Shown here piece by piece: positions 21,195 through 33,400 of a stretch of DNA of 64,000 bases. The number at the start of each line of letters is the position of its first letter. Within the stretch, counting starts at the first letter, position 1. The stretch spans positions 12,716,566 to 12,780,565 of the forward strand of contig NC_064035.1 in the NCBI RefSeq assembly GCF_932526225.1, read 5' to 3'. A model generated the notes under the pieces. The model had not been told where the DNA came from, ran no database searches, and saw only the letters and a list, made by a program, of their open reading frames with translations. The position numbers and the translations under genes were made by a program. This stretch comes from Nematostella vectensis (lineage: Eukaryota > Cnidaria > Anthozoa > Actiniaria > Edwardsiidae).

Positions 21195-23076
21195 TCTACA
21201 TTTATAGAGCGCCTAATCAATAATTGCCCTAGGCGTTTTACAATTATATAATAATATATATCAATAAGATAAATATTACACAATCAAAATCATTCAAACA
21301 GTACATTGTGTCTTTAAAATGTTACATTTATAAAAATAGATATGATGATTAAAAATAATATATAAAAATATATAATTAAAAGTAATTAAACAAAGTTTGG
21401 GATCTAAACTAACTATGAATTAAATGCTTTTTTAAAAAGGTGATTCTTAAGGTGTGTTTGTGTGTTTGCTCATCTATCAGCCTATGTGCATTTGCATGAT
21501 GAGACAATTCTGCTTTGTTGCCAATACCACAATCTTCAGTCAGTTTTTTTTTCACAATATCCTTAAGGCTAAGTTCAAACGGCGTATTATTTATGAGCCG
21601 TATTGAATGCAAATGCATGCAAATGAAGATGAAACAATTGACTCCATTCATTTGCATGCATTTGCATTGAATATGGCTCATGGATAATACAACGTTTGAA
21701 CTTAGCCTTAGAGAAAACTAAGTAAAGCAAGCATAACAAGCTGACACCTGTGTGGAATAAATAAAACTTAAAAATTGCTGTCTGTTATAATTGGAACACT
21801 TACGGTCGAGAATTCACAGGATTCCTGTGTAATTAGTATGTATTATGCAATAGTGTGCGTTTATTAATGCTATCCTGGATAGCACGATCCACATCTTTTA
21901 TTTCTGGTAATCTTATTGTCAGTATGTCCTTATTCGTTTTTACAGTAGCTTGATAGTGCTGCTAGGGCTTTCCTAGTCCATGATGACTTCAGCTTTTTTT
22001 TTTCTGCGAGGGTAAATTGCCCTTTCAACGCTCCTCAAACTTGTCTTCTATCTGCCATGATGTTCTTGGGCTCAAAGGACCAGGTTGTAAATGGAGTTTA
22101 CGAAACAACTTAGCTGGTTATTTAGAGTTTTTACTGGGTTGAACCAAGATACAATGTTACTGAGAGATTAATTAGAGCGCAGACTATTGCGTCAAAAATT
22201 ACATTATTTCACTGAAACCCTGTGAATTCTCGACACTCACTTAGTGAAAAATGCATACTTACCAATATCCAAATCATCTTCAACAACGACAACAGCTCCA
22301 TAACCCAAGTTATCAAACACCATGCCAAGGGCAAACTTGTAATGCCGGCTAATTTTGTAGTAGCCCATGAAATGTTTCATATTAGCGGGAACAACTGGAA
22401 TATCCCCAAGGTCAGGCTGCTGGAAGAACTGGATTTTGTCACCATATGACTTGATAACATTAGCAGTTTGTTGGTGGCCACAGTCTTGGCTAACAATTAT
22501 TGGAAACGTTTCCGCTGATGGTCGATAATCGAATAAACGGTCTATACATCGTTTGACGTATTCTGGTCTATTGCAAGAAATTACTAAAACTGCTATTTGT
22601 TCTTGTTCTTCTGAAACGCCTGGATGCACGGTCGTGTGTTTAACATGGTCATATGAGGTAGCTTTATCATCAGTTTTCCCTGTCGTGGGTTCATCGACTC
22701 TGTTGTTGGCTTCAATCAGTGTTTCGCTTACTTTTTCTTCGCTTTGATCGAGCCGTTTGTTTACATCTTCTTCGGAATGTCTTCCAAGGGCATCCGTAGC
22801 TTTCTCAGTTCGAGGTCGCTCTGTTTTTCCGCCTAAACTCTCCTGCTTCCTCTCTCTTTCGATCATTTCAACCACCTTCCCTAGTGGTGAGTTTGGATCA
22901 TTCTTCCACTTCCTCATAATAATTTCTTTTCCCATGTTTCCAAGAGCTTGTTTTCCGTCTTCAAGCTTACTTTTGCTCATGAACTTATTGAAGAGTACAA
23001 TGTTTCCAAATATGAAAACCACAGCAAAACATATGATTAGAAACCACGTGTATTTTCTTAAATAAATAACACGCAT
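20346..23076 (-). CDS. MGAT1: Alpha-1,3-mannosyl-glycoprotein 2-beta-N-acetylglucosaminyltransferase (GnT-I)
   Basis: Exons: 23076-22263 and 21013-20346, giving 493 residues. This is somewhat longer than the roughly 445-residue mammalian enzyme because of a longer charged stem. GnT-I adds GlcNAc to the Man5 N-glycan in the medial Golgi and so opens hybrid and complex glycan synthesis. Seen: a short cytoplasmic start, one membrane anchor (about residues 9-30, type II), a charged stem to about residue 155, then the catalytic domain beginning IAVLVISCNRPEYVKRC. The metal-binding EDD motif lies in VVVVEDDLDIAPDFF, formed exactly across the splice junction (GAT ATT G|CC CCG). The second exon carries FFPGLGWML, WDDWMR and KTYGKIGVSRGQFY, all typical of the family. 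The start ATG at 23076 directly precedes the anchor. AATAAA lies 68 nt after the stop. Confidence 0.96.
21152..21195. repeat. (TAA)n microsatellite
   Basis: About 14 perfect TAA/AAT triplets inside the MGAT1 intron. Confidence 0.95.
21564..21710. mobile_element. MITE-like inverted-repeat element
   Basis: A 147-bp unit in the MGAT1 intron with perfect 18-bp inverted ends (TAAGGCTAAGTTCAAACG). The interior is also inverted around ATGCAAATGCATGCAAATG. If the outer TA is the target duplication, this fits a Tc1/mariner-type or PIF-type MITE. It has no coding capacity. Confidence 0.8.
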
Positions 23077-24439
23077 TTTTTGTAGCTTAGAAGGCCTTCA
23101 CCCTTTGTTTAATTCTTCGATAGTTTTGACTTCATGAAAGACTTCATAAAGTTTTCAGAGAAGAGGACGCCATGGTGCCATTGGAGAAGACTGCTGACCG
23201 ATTCTGACGTGGCACGATATGGCATTTCGTGGGCTTCCTGTGGTCCAACCTGAATCTATCTTTTGAAGAGACAAGCTTTTATTTTATTATTCGTCAATCT
23301 TCTTACACAAAACGGGCATAAAGTTTAAGTCAAGTTTTAGAAGGATTATCGCCTTCGGTGTATGTACAAAGAAAAAAATAGGGCATATATTTTAAGAACT
23401 AGGAACTGCGCAATATATCAGGAGGGGGCACTAAATAAGAAACAAGACGGCGGATCTAGCTATTCGCTAAAGGGGGGGTTTGGCTCAGTGACAATGGGGG
23501 AGGGGGTATTTTTTTTGTTACATATGGCTTTCTGACAGGCCAAAGGGGAGTTTAAACCCCCTAAAACCTCCCCCTAGATCCGCTACTGCGAAAAGGAATA
23601 TTTAATCGTATAAGCAACAAGTCAGTTTATGGAAAATGTAAACATTAGATTGAAACATATGCAAAAGTCCCAGAGAGCGTTGTTTTCTCTGATAAAGCAA
23701 ACTTTTGTGGTAGCATTCTTACCTAGAACTGTGTATTTTTCAGGCAGTTCGCCGCGACGGATTTTTACTTGCAAACTGATCATTCTGTAAGAGCGGAAGT
23801 TGGGTATAAGAGCTAAACTTGCTTCTGTTAGGGGAGGGGGGCTACGTAAATTAGGCTTTTTTAATCCACCCTCACAATTTATTACACATCCCATAGTTGG
23901 GTGGCCACCCGATACTTTCTCAAACTTCATTTGAGAGTCAGTTTTGAACATTAAACAATAAATTTTGAACATTGAATAATATAATAGAAAAATTATTTGC
24001 AGTTTGACTTTATGTATGTAATAAATGCAAAATAAAATTTCACGTCTGTTATCAATCTTCGAAATTCGCCTATGTGCAAAACAGAGTCCATGCGACAAAC
24101 ACTAAAATAAAGAGGGCTATGACTAATTTGGCCTCGAAAATGAGTTTTACGTATTTTCTCGTCACGCCCTCTCCCCCCCCCCTCATCTAGCCTGCGTGCA
24201 GCCGGACTATTTCCGGCTGCACGCAGGCTACCCTCATCAGGAAGTCAACAATACTTGTTGCGTGACTTATTCGTGGAATCGAGGCTATCTTGTGCATTTG
24301 CGCCCCGAAACATGGCGCTCGGCTGAGTAATCTTCGACTGTGTTTATTAATCCATATATAAACCTTCAAGGCTGAAGCGGTCACCTTTGAAAGCGCTCTG
24401 TAAACCCTAATGCATTGAAATCTTTATTACGGACTTACA
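23077..24439. promoter_or_regulatory. Divergent intergenic region between MGAT1 and the actin-like gene
   Basis: The 1.36-kb spacer lies between two genes read away from each other and should hold both promoters. I see no clear TATA box. It carries a small inverted-repeat insertion (GCGGATCTAG at 23450-23459 and its complement at 23574-23583) and a 43-bp perfect hairpin (24188-24230). Confidence 0.45.
24180..24238. mobile_element. 43-bp perfect hairpin flanked by an 8-bp direct repeat
   Basis: 19-bp perfect inverted arms (TAGCCTGCGTGCAGCCGGA) with a 5-base loop occupy 24188-24230. CCCTCATC stands on both sides (24180-24187 and 24231-24238). An 8-bp duplication is the mark of hAT-type insertion, so this looks like a minimal MITE. 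Confidence 0.75.
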
Positions 24440-27400
24440 ATGTGGCAATTAGGAGTTTGGGAAATATTTGGAATTGTTTTAGTTTCATTGTACTTCGTTG
24501 CCTCTCTACTCCGCCGAACACCAGGAGAGCAGCGTACAAAACAAGAAACATCCAAAGAATCAAAAGACAAGAAGCGATTAGATAAAAGCTGCGATCGCGA
24601 CTCAGATAAGGCAGGGAAAGTGATATTGAATAACGAAGATGCGGGTAAAGGACTTCGCGAGGATGAAGGGCAAGAAGAGACAAGTACTCAACATGTTTTG
24701 CAAGAATCGATTGCGACTTCACAAATCACTAAAAACGTACCTTGCGAGATAACAGCAAAGCTAAATGCCACAAAGTCTCCGAGCACATCTGACGAACTGA
24801 TAGATCTAGATGGCAATTTCAGTAGCGATAAGAGTTACAAAACTATCCGTAGTTCCGGAGATGAAGAAAGCCTTGAGATTTCTTATGATTTGGAAACTCA
24901 ATTTTCAAGCGATTATAAGATCTCTGAGGCTTTAGCGGAAGTGGGGCTACGAATGCATAAAGACGGAAAACCAAGCACTTCTTGCACTTCAGAGGGATTT
25001 AATTCGTACAAGTCAGAAGAGGATGAAAAAGTCGTTGAAGAGGTTTATTTGTCGGTTATGCAAGACAAACCGTTGGAAAAACAGACAGAAACCCCGAAAC
25101 CAGAATCTGCCAAGAACACGAGCGAGTCTGAATTAGAGGCCAATTCGGAGAATGCTAGACATGCATTGCAAATATCGAATTACGCTGATTCTCTCGTCAG
25201 GGACACAACGATTAAAGCGGTTAAAGATGTGCAGACTTATGCATTTGCTGAAGACCTCTCTATTGACATTATCGGAGATGCTATGAGTGAAATACCGCAG
25301 ACTGACTCTGTACCTTCCTCATCATCATCATCTGAATCATCAGAATTATTACACGAGAAGCAGCTAGACATATTTGTTGATGAACTTCTCAAAGAGGTTA
25401 TTGAAAATGCTGTAAGTGATGTCGAGCAAATAAAAGATTTTGCCAACAACCTTTCAGATATCATATGTGCTGACTCAACAATTACCGTTATTACAGAAAG
25501 AAAACTGAAAGAAGAAAATGAAGCTCTTGAAAGGAGTAGTTACTTAAATGATAGGCCCAGCAGGTTAAGTGTAGCTGAAGTGGAACATTTAGATGCAGAC
25601 GAAAAGACAACACAACCCTATTTCCCAAGCAATAATAATCAGAACACCCAAACAAATACTCAGCAAGGCACTAAAGTGCTTAATAATAATTATGAGGTAA
25701 TAAGCAGTGAAACTGTTTCCTCCAAGAACGACTCACCAGGGATCCCTGAGATAAGGGATTTTTCAGCTGTTAGCAATGAGAAACCAGTAGAACTAACAGA
25801 GCTCACAGCTGGGGATGAAACAGCTGAGGTGATTTTTAAACAGGGATTAAACCCCCCAGATAGTGCCTTAGAACAAGAAGAACAAACAGATCCAAGGGCT
25901 GGAGATAATTTTTTAGAAACTACACAAAACCGAGGTCCACAGGGTCTTGATTTCCAATCTGGGGAAAATTTCGAGTTAAATTCTCAAGATGATTTAAGGA
26001 ATGAGCAGAAGAATAAAATTGAGTTTACAAAGCCAGTACAGCAGCCTGAAAATGATGAACTAGAAACACTTGAAGGACCCTCTGTCCAAGTCAAATTAGA
26101 TGAAGATACTGAATCAAATGCACAATACCAGGATGAGACTGGTCCCCCAGCCCATGAAGAGCATGAAGGGGTGGTACTCAGGCATAAAGCTGTAGACAAA
26201 GTGTCTGGGAGTAGTGAACGCATCAGTTGGAGAGACAGTCTGATCTTAGATTTGGAGAATGACCTGGAGGAGAGCCTAGAGAGTGGATCAGAGCTTGGGT
26301 CCCCTGTATCACCACCAGCTCAACCAGCAGGGAGAGATCTGTCAGAAGAGAGTGATGAATTTATAGACTCAGAAGAAGATGAAGTTATTGATCATGCTGC
26401 TGAAGCGCAACTAGGCGCTGTTGGGGGCTCTCATTCTCCTAATGAGGATATTGATAATGATGACTTTAGTAGTGATGATGAAGACTATGATAAAGATGAT
26501 GACAATGATAATGATCATGTTTTTGACCCAAAACTTACTGTTGATGGACTCTGCGTCAGCAAGCCAAAAGAAAAGGCTCCACTTAAATCAGGTAATAATT
26601 GCTATTTTGTAAATCCATAAGGGCTTCACAGTGCCTACCCCTTCTGTAGAACATTGTGTCTTCTATCCCCATCACTCTCTGTACTGCCTTTGCCACTGTT
26701 ATTCCTAGAACAAAGAAAAGGAGGTATTCATTTAAACGTACAATAAATGCTAAACTTAAAGGATATATGCATTATTTTTTTTTAAAGTCTGAAACTTTTA
26801 ACATACCACAATATGTTTTTTATTCACCCATTTTTTATTATTTCAGTGGACTCACACTACAACAGAGCGATCGTGCTGGATAATGGGTGTGGCATCTCAA
26901 AGATAGGTTTTGCTGGTGACAGAGTACCTCGGATCATACAGCCAGCTGTTGTTGGGAACCCTCAGAGGTTTTCCATGCTTATTGGAGATAATGTAAACGT
27001 CAAGGACTACAAGAAATATGGTGATGCAGCTGTTGCTAAGAGTGGGGTCATGCATCTCAGTAAGTACATGTAACATATAAGGTGCACTTCGAGGTTCACT
27101 ACATATTTGCTCTTTGTTAAACTATAGTTTGTCACACTCACACACACTTGCCAGGGCTGTAGCAGGCTTTGACATACTTGTGGGGGGGGGGGTGGTACAG
27201 AGACACTAAGAAAACTGGGGAGGCACAGCCACACCCCTTTTGTAAATTTCTATATTTTTTGGTGGAAAAACAGGGGCCACAGGCTCCCTGGCCTCCTTTT
27301 GGGCAGTGCATACTTGGAGGTCTGCGCTTACTTTGGGTGAAGACGTACCACTGCCAGCAAAGGGGAACCTTTTGTGAAGATCATGGAAACCTTGAGTCTG

Positions 27401-30400
27401 CATATTGTATATAGAGATGTTTTGTAAACTCCTATACAGCAGGTGTTAAATATTTGTTTGTTGAAGGTTATCCTATGCATGCTGACAAACTGGAGACCTG
27501 GACAGATGTGGTAGATCTGTGGGAGTACCTGTTATATGATGAGCTTGATATTGGAGAGGGTGAACACCCTTTTATCGTCACAGAGATTGCTAAGAACCAT
27601 CCTAAAAATCGAGAGAAACTTACTGAGGTAAGGAAAATATTTCAGAAATTATGCCTGCTGACAATGCAGATTAAGGAAGGTTTGCGCATTTAACCCTGTG
27701 CAAAGAATAATAAATATATGTAATGTAATGTTTGGGGAAAGGGGGCCATTTTCAGCCATAATTCCCTTTTGTATATTTGTTGAATTCCATCTCTACTTAT
27801 TGGGCAGTTTTGCTCCTGCCTCTCCTCCTGTTATTGACAACCCTGGATACCTGCTCCCCTGGCATAATAGACTGTGCTTTGGAACAATTCAAAGCTGTTA
27901 CTAGAACAAGGAGGCAGGTTGTGGTGTGAAATGTCTTGTAATGGTTACTGAGTACTGTATATTTTTTTCAGATTCTGTTTGAACAGTTCAGCGCTCCAGC
28001 GATGTACTTAGCAGATCAGCTGTCATTGTCACTCTATGCATCTGGAATGACAACTGGAGTATGTCTGTCATCTGGTTTCTCATGCACCCAGGCAGCAGTC
28101 ATTTATGAGGGCCACACCTTGAATCACACTCTGCAGACACTAGAAATTGGAGGGCACCATTTGACAGAGAACTTGAAGCAGTACCTTAGAGATCAAAGGG
28201 GTCATAACTTCACTTCTTCATCTGGCTGGCAGATTGTCAACGATATCAAAGAGAAAATTTGCTACCTTTCCAAAGGTAAACACTTTACTTTCATAGCTAA
28301 AACACATAATGTGCATGCACAACTAATTAGTTTTATTCAACAAGAACCTTAATGTTTTCCAAAAAGAACACAGATTACTGTCGAATCCGTTGTATTGCGG
28401 CACCACATTTTCAAAACATCGATTTGTTTTTGTCTTTTCTGTTCCGCCAGTCAAATCATTCTAAGCCAATCTGACGGAACAGAAAACCAAAACAAATCGT
28501 GTTTTGAAAACGCGGGTCGTGATACAACAAATTCAACAGTAAACAGACATTGGAAAACATTTGTCTCGTGAGCTTTATCCAAATAAAGACATTGTTTTGT
28601 TTTTCTTTAACTTAGATCATCTCAAAGAGGTGCATAATTACAAGACCAATGAAGGGCTGACCAAATTCTACACTTTGCCTGATGGCCAGATGATCAGCAT
28701 TGGCTATGAGTGTATCTCCTCCATGGAGCCCCTATTCAGACCCGACCTGCTTTTGCAAGCAAATGACACCATTGCCTCCCAGCCACCTGTGTATGAGCTG
28801 ATATCCCGAGCCATCAACAGGTAGCTATTGCCATGTCCATGCTGTACACATAGAAGCAAGTGTCCATGATAACAGGTGTCCATACTAGCAAGTGTCCATA
28901 ATAGCAGGTTCATAATAGCAAATGTCCATAATAGGAAGTGTCCATTATAGCAAATGTCCATTATAGCAAGTGTCCATAATAGCAGGTTCATAATAGGAAG
29001 TGTCCATTATAGCAAGTGTCCATAATATCAAGTGTCCCTTATATCAAGTGTCCATTATATCAAGTGTCCATTATATCAAGTGTCTACAATAGCAACTTGT
29101 TTCCATACTCGCAAGTGTCCATGATAGAAAGTGCCCGTAATAGCAAATGTCCATAATAGCAAATGTCCATAATAGCAAGTGTCCATAATAGCAAGTGCCC
29201 ATAATAGCAAATGCCCATAATAGCAATTGTCCATAATAGCAAGTGTCCATACTAGCAAGTGCCCATAATAGCAAGTGTCCATAATAGCAAGTGCCCATAA
29301 TAGCAAGTGTCCATACTAGCAAGTGCCCATAATAGCAAATGTCCATACTCGCAAGTGCCCATAATAGCAAGTGACCATAATAGCAATTGTCCATAATAGG
29401 AAGTGTCCATAATAGCAAATGTCCATAATAGCAAGTGCCCATAATAGCAAATGTCCATAATAGCAAGTGTCCATACTAGCAAATGTCCATAATAGCAAGT
29501 GTCCATAATAGCAAGTGCCCATAATAGCAAGTGTCCATACTAGCAAGTGCCCATAATAGCAAATGTCCATAATAGCAAATGTCCATAATAGCAAGTGTCC
29601 ATACTAGCAAGTGCCCATAATAGCAAGTGTCCATACTAGCAAGTGCCCATAATAGCAAATGTCCATACTCGCAAGTGCCCGTAATAGCAAGTGACCATAA
29701 TAGCAAGTGCCCATAATAGCAAATGTCCATAATAGCAAGTGCCCATAATAGCAAATGTCCATACTAGCAAATGTCCATAATAGCAAGTGTCCATACTAGC
29801 AAGTGCCCATAATAGCAAGTGTCCATACTAGCAAGTGTCCATAATAGGAAGTGTCCATAATAGGAAGTGTCCATAATAGCAAATGTCCATAATAGCAAGT
29901 GCCCATAATAGCAAGTGTCCATAATAGCAAGTGTCCATAATAGCAAGTGTCCATACTAGCAAATGTCCATAATAGCAAGTGTCCATACTAGCAAATGCCC
30001 ATAATAGCAAATGTCCATAATAGCAAGTGTCCATACTAGCAAGTGCCCATAATAGCAAGTGTCCATAATAGCAAGTGTCCATAATAGCAAGTGTCCATAC
30101 TAGCAAGTGCCCATACTAGCAAGTGCCCATAATAGCAAATGTCCATAATAGCAAGTGTCCATACTAGCAAGTGACCATAATAGCAAGTGTCCATAATAGC
30201 AAGTGTCCATACTAGCAAATGTCCATACTCGCAAGTGCCCATAATAGCAAGTGTCCATAATAGCAAGTGTCCATACTAGCAAATGTCCATTATAGCAAGT
30301 GTCCATAATATCAAGTGTCCCTTATATCAAGTGTCCATTATATCAAGTGTCCATTATATCAAGTGTCTATAATAGCAACTTGTTTCCATACTCGCAAGTG

Positions 30401-33400
30401 TCCATGATAGAAAGTGCCCGTAATAGCAAATGTCCATTATAGCAAGTGTCCATAATAGCAAGTGCCCATAATAGCAAATGCCCATAATAGCAAGTGTCCA
30501 TAATAGCAAGTGCCCATACTAGCAAGTGCCCATAATAGCAAGTGCCCATACTAGCAAATGCCCATAATAGCAAATGCCCATAATAGCAAGTGTCCATACT
30601 AGCAAGTGCCCATAATAGCAAATGTCCATAATAGCAAGTGCCCATAATAGCAAGTGACCATAATAGCAAGTGTCCATAATAGCAAGTGTCCATAATAGGA
30701 AGTGTCCATAATAGCAAATGTCCATAATAGCAAGTGCCCATAATAGCAAATGTCCATAATAGCAAGTGTCCATACTAGCAAATGTCCATAAAAGCAAGTG
30801 TCCATAATAGCAAGTGCCCATAATAGCAAGTGTCCATACTAGCAAGTGCCCATACTAGCAAGTGCCCATAATAGCAAATGTCCATAATAGCAAATGTCCA
30901 TAATAGCAAATGTCCATACTCGCAAGTGCCCGTAATAGCAAGTGACCATAATAGCAAGTGCCCATAATAGCAAATGTCCATAATAGCAAGTGCCCATAAT
31001 AGCAAATGTCCATACTAGCAAATGTCCATAATAGCAAGTGTCCATACTAGCAAGTGCCCATAATAGCAAGTGTCCATACTAGCAAGTGCCCATAATAGCA
31101 AATGTCCATACTCGCAAGTGCCCATAATAGCAAGTGACCATAATAGCAAGTGTCCATAATAGCAAGTGTCCATAATAGCAAGTGTCCATAATAGCAAATG
31201 TCCATAATAGCAAGTGCCCATAATAGCAAAAGTCCATAATAGCAAGTGTCCATAATAGCAAGTGTCCATAATAGGAAGTGTCCATAATAGCAGGTTCATA
31301 ATAGGAAGTGTCCATTATAGCAAGTGTCCATAATATCAAGTGTCCCTTATATCAAGTGTCCATTATATCAAGTGTCTATAATAGCAACTTGTTTCCATAC
31401 TCGCAAGTGTCCATGGTAGAAAGTGCCCGTAATAGCAAATGTCCATTATAGCAAGTGTCCATAATAGCAAGTGCCCATAATAGCAAATGCCCATAATAGC
31501 AAGTGTCCATAATAGCAAGTGCCCATACTAGCAAGTGCCCATAATAGCAAGTGCCCATACTAGCAAATGCCCATAATAGCAAATGCCCATAATAGCAAGT
31601 GTCCATACTAGCAAGTGTCCATACTAGCAAGTGCCCATAATAGCAAATGTCCATACTCGCAAGTGCCCATAATAGCAAGTGACCATAATAGCAAGTGTCC
31701 ATAATAGCAAGTGTCCATAATAGGAAGTGTCCATAATAGCAAATGTCCATAATAGCAAGTGCCCATAATAGCAAATGTCCATAATAGCAAGTGTCCATAC
31801 TAGCAAATGTCCATAAAAGCAAGTGTCCATAATAGCAAGTGCCCATAATAGCAAGTGTCCATACTAGCAAGTGCCCATACTAGCAAGTGCCCATAATAGC
31901 AAATGTCCGTAATAGCAAGTGACCATAATAGCAAGTGCCCATAATAGCAAATGTCCATAATAGCAAGTGCCCATAATAGCAAATGTCCATACTAGCAAAT
32001 GTCCATAATAGCAAGTGTCCATACTAGCAAGTGCCCATAATAGCAAGTGTCCATACTAGCAAGTGCCCATAATAGCAAATGTCCATACTCGCAAGTGCCC
32101 ATAATAGCAAGTGACCATAATAGCAAGTGTCCATAATAGCAAGTGTCCATAATAGCAAGTGTCCATAATAGCAAATGTCCATAATAGCAAGTGCCCATAA
32201 TAGCAAAAATCCATAATAGCAAGTGTCCATACTAGCAAATGTCCATAATAGCAAGTGTCCATAATAGCAAGTGTCCATAATAGCAAGTGTCCATACTAGC
32301 AAGTGCCCATACTAGCAAGTGCCCATAATAGCAAATGTCCATAATAGCAAGTGTCCATACTAGCAAGTGCCCATAATAGCAAGTGTCCATAATAGCAAAT
32401 GCCCATAATAGCAAGTGTCCATACTAGCAAGTGTCCATAATAGCAAGTGTCCATAATAGCAAATGCCCATAATAGCAAGTGTCCATACTAGCAAGTGTCC
32501 ATAATAACAAGTGTCCATACTAGCAAGTGCCCATAATAGCAAATGTCCATACTCGCAAGTGCCCATAATAGCAAATGTCCATAATAACAAGTGTCCATAC
32601 TAGCAAGTGCCCATAATAGCAAGTGTCCATAATAGCAAATGCCCATAATAGCAAGTGTCCATACTAGCAAGTGTCCATAATAGCAAGTGTCCATAATAGC
32701 AAATGCCCATAATAGCTAGTGTCCATACTAGCAAGTGTCCATAATAACAAGTGTCCATACTAGCAAGTGCCCATAATAGCAAATGTCCATACTCGCAAGT
32801 GCCCATAATAGCAAGTGTCCATACTAGCAAATGTCCATAATAGCAAGTGTCCAGACTAGCAAGTGCCCATAATAGCAAATGTCCATAATAGCAAATGTCC
32901 ATAATAGCAAGTGTCCATAATAGCAAATGCCCATAATAGCAAGTGCCCATAATAGCAAGTGTCCATAATAGCAAATGTCCATACTAGCAAGTGTCCATAC
33001 TAGCAATTGTCCATACTAGCAAGTGCCCATAATAGCAAATGTCCATAATAGCAAATGTCCATAATAGCAAATGTCCATACTCGCAAGTGCCCATAATAGC
33101 AAATGTCCATACTCGCAAGTGCCCATAATAGCAAGTGACCATAATAGCAAGTGTCCATAATAGCAAGTGTCCATAATAGGAAGTGTCCATAATAGCAAAT
33201 GTCCATAATAGCAAGTGCCCATAATAGCAAATGTCCATAATAGCAAGTGTCCATACTAGCAAATGTCCATAATAGCAAGTGTCCATAATAGCAAGTGCCC
33301 ATAATAGCAAGTGTCCATACTAGCAAGTGCCCATACTAGCAAGTGCCCATAATAGCAAATGTCCATAATAGCAAATGTCCATAATAGCAAATGTCCATAC

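Noticed and set aside
24435-24722. Minus-strand ORF of 95 aa opposite the actin-like exon 1
   Set aside because: Shadow of a long plus-strand exon whose frame continues for over 700 codons.
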